Positions 62,604-64,000 of a DNA stretch of 64,000 bases are shown here, one piece after another. Source of the stretch: Clostridia bacterium (lineage in GTDB: Bacteria; Bacillota; Clostridia; UBA1381; UBA9506); NCBI GenBank assembly GCA_017415145.1, contig JAFQJE010000007.1, forward strand, positions 62,001 through 126,000, in the 5' to 3' direction. A program made the position numbers and the translations under genes. Under the pieces are notes generated by a model. The model was not told where the DNA came from, did no database searches, and saw only the letters and a list, made by a program, of their open reading frames with translations. Every line of letters starts with the position of its first letter. The stretch's first letter is position 1.

Positions 62604-62680
62604 TCTTCTTTTTTAATTTTAAATATACTCCGCAACAATCCCGTCAACGCCTTAGGGCATTTCAAAACAACAATCTTCAT
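62600..62680 (-). CDS. spoVM: Stage V sporulation protein M
   Basis: A 26-residue peptide, MKIVVLKCPKALTGLLRSI then FKIKKED, matching clostridial SpoVM in length and in the Pro-containing amphipathic helix with basic end. SpoVM recognises convex membrane and anchors SpoIVA for spore-coat assembly. Bacillus SpoVM is also 26 residues. GGGAGG lies 7 nt before the ATG. It is too short for ordinary gene calling and would often be missed. It is 22 bp downstream of the small hydrophobic protein gene, itself downstream of spoIIE-like. Confidence 0.85.
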   Translation of the reverse strand: MKIVVLKCPKALTGLLRSIFKIKKED

Positions 62681-62702
62681 AAGATTACCTCCCGATTATG
62701 TA

Positions 62703-62849
62703 CTAACAGCACAATATACAACACGCAACGAAGATGAGTATGGCAGCAAGCATCACCACAAGCCACATGGCAGGAAGTATCAACCCCGCAAAAAGTCCAA
62801 AAGCAAAAATACCTGCCCCCACTGCCAACAATCTGCAAGTCATATGCAT
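62703..62849 (-). CDS. 48-residue hydrophobic membrane protein
   Basis: A 48-residue protein starting MHMTCRLLAVGAGIFAFGLFAG, with two closely spaced hydrophobic segments separated by a Pro-Ala-Met turn and a Cys-rich end (CCILCC). GGAGGTG lies 7 nt before the ATG, a strong site. I do not recognise the family. Position between spoIIE-like and spoVM genes suggests expression in sporulation. An alternative longer frame over the same bases (62677-62928) has a composition that looks non-coding. Confidence 0.6.
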   Translation of the reverse strand: MHMTCRLLAVGAGIFAFGLFAGLILPAMWLVVMLAAILIFVACCILCC

Positions 62850-62903
62850 TTTGCTCACCTCCATCGCTTCTATACTGCATTATATGCAGCATATAAAAAT
62901 GTG

Positions 62904-64000
62904 TTAGTGAGTTTTTGCGATTTTGCAAACACAGACAGTCATATCATCTGTAGCTATCCCGCCTGAACGTATAAGTGCTCTGTTCAAAATCTGTTCTGCC
63001 TGTTCCTTCGGTGATTCTTCTGAATTTATCAATGGAAATATTTCATTTCTTTCCCCTTTATCGAGTACATCTGTAACACCATCTGATGCCATTACTAAAA
63101 TATCATTGTCCTGAGCATATTTTATATGAAAATCTGCTTCTACCACAGGAATAAGTCCCGCAGGCAAAGAGGTTGACGTAACGGAAATATCTTCTTTTCC
63201 TTTTTTCATATATGACGACGCAGCACCCGTCTTTACAAACTCAATCATCCCCGAATACAGATTTATAACACACAAATCTACTGTAGCAAAGGTTTCCCTG
63301 TCTGCATTTGCCATTAAAATACTGTTAATAAGACGTACGCAAGTCTCACCCTTAATTCCTGATGACAAAAGTTTTTTGGTAAGACTTATAACTACACTGC
63401 TCTGAAAATTTGCATATTCTCCGCTACCCATTCCATCTGACAGAATTATAGCATGACGCCCCGGTGCAAAGGAAAATTCTGCACAACAATCACCACATAT
63501 CTGAGAGTGTTTTCTGGCTTTAGTGCAAATATCTAAAGACACATAAAACTCAGGCCTTTGGTAAAAGACCAGAACGTTATTCCCAAGCTTTTCTGAAACC
63601 ATTTCCACCTCAAAAACCTCAGATAGTGCCTCGCACATTTTTTCTGTACATTCCCCCGTTCTGTATACAGGCTGATGAAGTTCTACCAAAAAGCCTTCGT
63701 CTGATATTATTCTAAGTTCTGTGCACGATACACCTATTCTGTCAAGGGCAGTTAAAATTTTTCTTTCCAGCTCAGGCGCATACAGAAGCTTTTTTTCTAA
63801 ATTCTGCTTCAGGTTTTCAAGTATCATAGATATATTTTTAAACTGTTCTGCTACCAGTTTCTTACTTTCCCTGACCTTGCCTGACCACATTTTTGTAACC
63901 TTTAGTGATTCGAAATTTTTGGAAAGTTCAGACACAAAGCTTTCACATCTTATACACATCTGAGAAAATTCCTTAGGTACATCCTTTTGGCCCAATATGT
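62904..64000 (-). CDS. spoIIE: SpoIIE-like PP2C protein phosphatase (partial, N-terminus outside window)
   Basis: The frame is open to the window edge, so only the C-terminal 365 codons are seen. The visible part has a coiled region with Cys pair CIRCESF, a middle regulatory region, and a PP2C/SpoIIE catalytic domain from about 160: HAIILSDGMGSGEYA with metal-binding Asp, FATVDLCVINLYSG, GAASSYMKK, and ILVMASDGVTDVLD with GGIATDDMTVCV at the end. SpoIIE dephosphorylates SpoIIAA to activate sigma-F in the forespore and helps place the polar septum. The membrane-spanning N-terminal half would lie to the right of the window. Confidence 0.9.
   Translation of the reverse strand, partial: ILGQKDVPKEFSQMCIRCESFVSELSKNFESLKVTKMWSGKVRESKKLVAEQFKNISMILENLKQNLEKKLLYAPELERKILTALDRIGVSCTELRIISDEGFLVELHQPVYRTGECTEKMCEALSEVFEVEMVSEKLGNNVLVFYQRPEFYVSLDICTKARKHSQICGDCCAEFSFAPGRHAIILSDGMGSGEYANFQSSVVISLTKKLLSSGIKGETCVRLINSILMANADRETFATVDLCVINLYSGMIEFVKTGAASSYMKKGKEDISVTSTSLPAGLIPVVEADFHIKYAQDNDILVMASDGVTDVLDKGERNEIFPLINSEESPKEQAEQILNRALIRSGGIATDDMTVCVCKIAKTH

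Noticed and set aside
62677-62928. An 83-codon minus-strand reading frame over the spoVM region
   Set aside because: Its composition (many His, Cys, Tyr and Trp scattered) and lack of a ribosome site look non-coding, while two other frames over the same bases give spoVM and a membrane protein with strong ribosome sites.

Overview
The window reads as one contiguous chromosomal segment of a low-to-moderate GC, anaerobic, spore-forming member of the Clostridia, probably from a gut or rumen habitat. Evidence for sporulation is spoVM, a SpoIIE-type phosphatase and a GerMN lipoprotein. Anaerobic and host-associated habits are suggested by rubrerythrin, NADP-type glutamate dehydrogenase, a bile-salt-hydrolase-family enzyme and phenylacetate-CoA-ligase/ACT genes. 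Strong Shine-Dalgarno sequences, TTGACA/TATAAT promoters and T-box leaders fit the same group. I see no phage, plasmid, CRISPR array or insertion sequence, so this is core genome with unusual local arrangements.

Layout. 1-3.3 kb: the end of a phenylacetate-CoA ligase gene and an ACT protein, converging on an HTH-cupin-acyl-CoA synthetase whose leader is a T-box riboswitch. 3.3-4.7 kb: a secreted nuclease lipoprotein and the remains of a deleted HTH regulator. 4.7-13.4 kb: a tRNA-dependent asparagine locus on the minus strand: archaeal-type AspRS, an Asn-specifier T-box, an AspRS-GatC fusion, a short GatA that lacks the amidase serines, GatB, an asparaginase-family protein and an alanyl-tRNA editing protein. 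13.4-19.2 kb: GerMN lipoprotein, Ppx/GppA, hemolysin III, tRNA-Thr, gdhA and a transporter. 19.2-31.7 kb: dnaE, then a plus-strand information-processing operon (yhbY, nadD, a yqeK-rsfS fusion, leuS, lepA, hemW, an FAD dehydrogenase). 32-39.6 kb: rubrerythrin, two membrane proteins, tsaE-tsaB-rpiB-dCMP deaminase, an ECF sigma/anti-sigma pair and a second transporter. 39.7-50.3 kb: an envelope and secretion region with a membrane-tethered M4 protease, an ECF S component, a phosphodiesterase, a choloylglycine-hydrolase-family enzyme, a large subtilase, an MBOAT/DHHW O-acetylation pair and a lipoprotein. 50.5-60.8 kb: a complete glycogen operon (glgB-glgC-glgD-glgA-glgP) with a divergent GH13 alpha-glucan hydrolase. 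60.9-64 kb: an M23/LysM/G5 peptidase, then spoVM, a small hydrophobic protein and the spoIIE-like gene.

How parts work together. The asparagine locus looks built to make Asn-tRNA(Asn) by amidation of Asp-tRNA(Asn), with its operon induced by uncharged tRNA-Asn. The missing amidase serines in GatA and the co-transcribed asparaginase-family protein raise the possibility of a rebuilt ammonia-donating module, similar in logic to archaeal GatDE. The T-box on the acyl-CoA synthetase suggests amino-acid synthesis by activation and reductive carboxylation of short or branched acids. Three convergent intergenic regions carry the same kind of composite: terminator, palindromic element ending in RACAAAC/GTTTGTY, terminator. 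This looks like an uncharacterised small repeat family.
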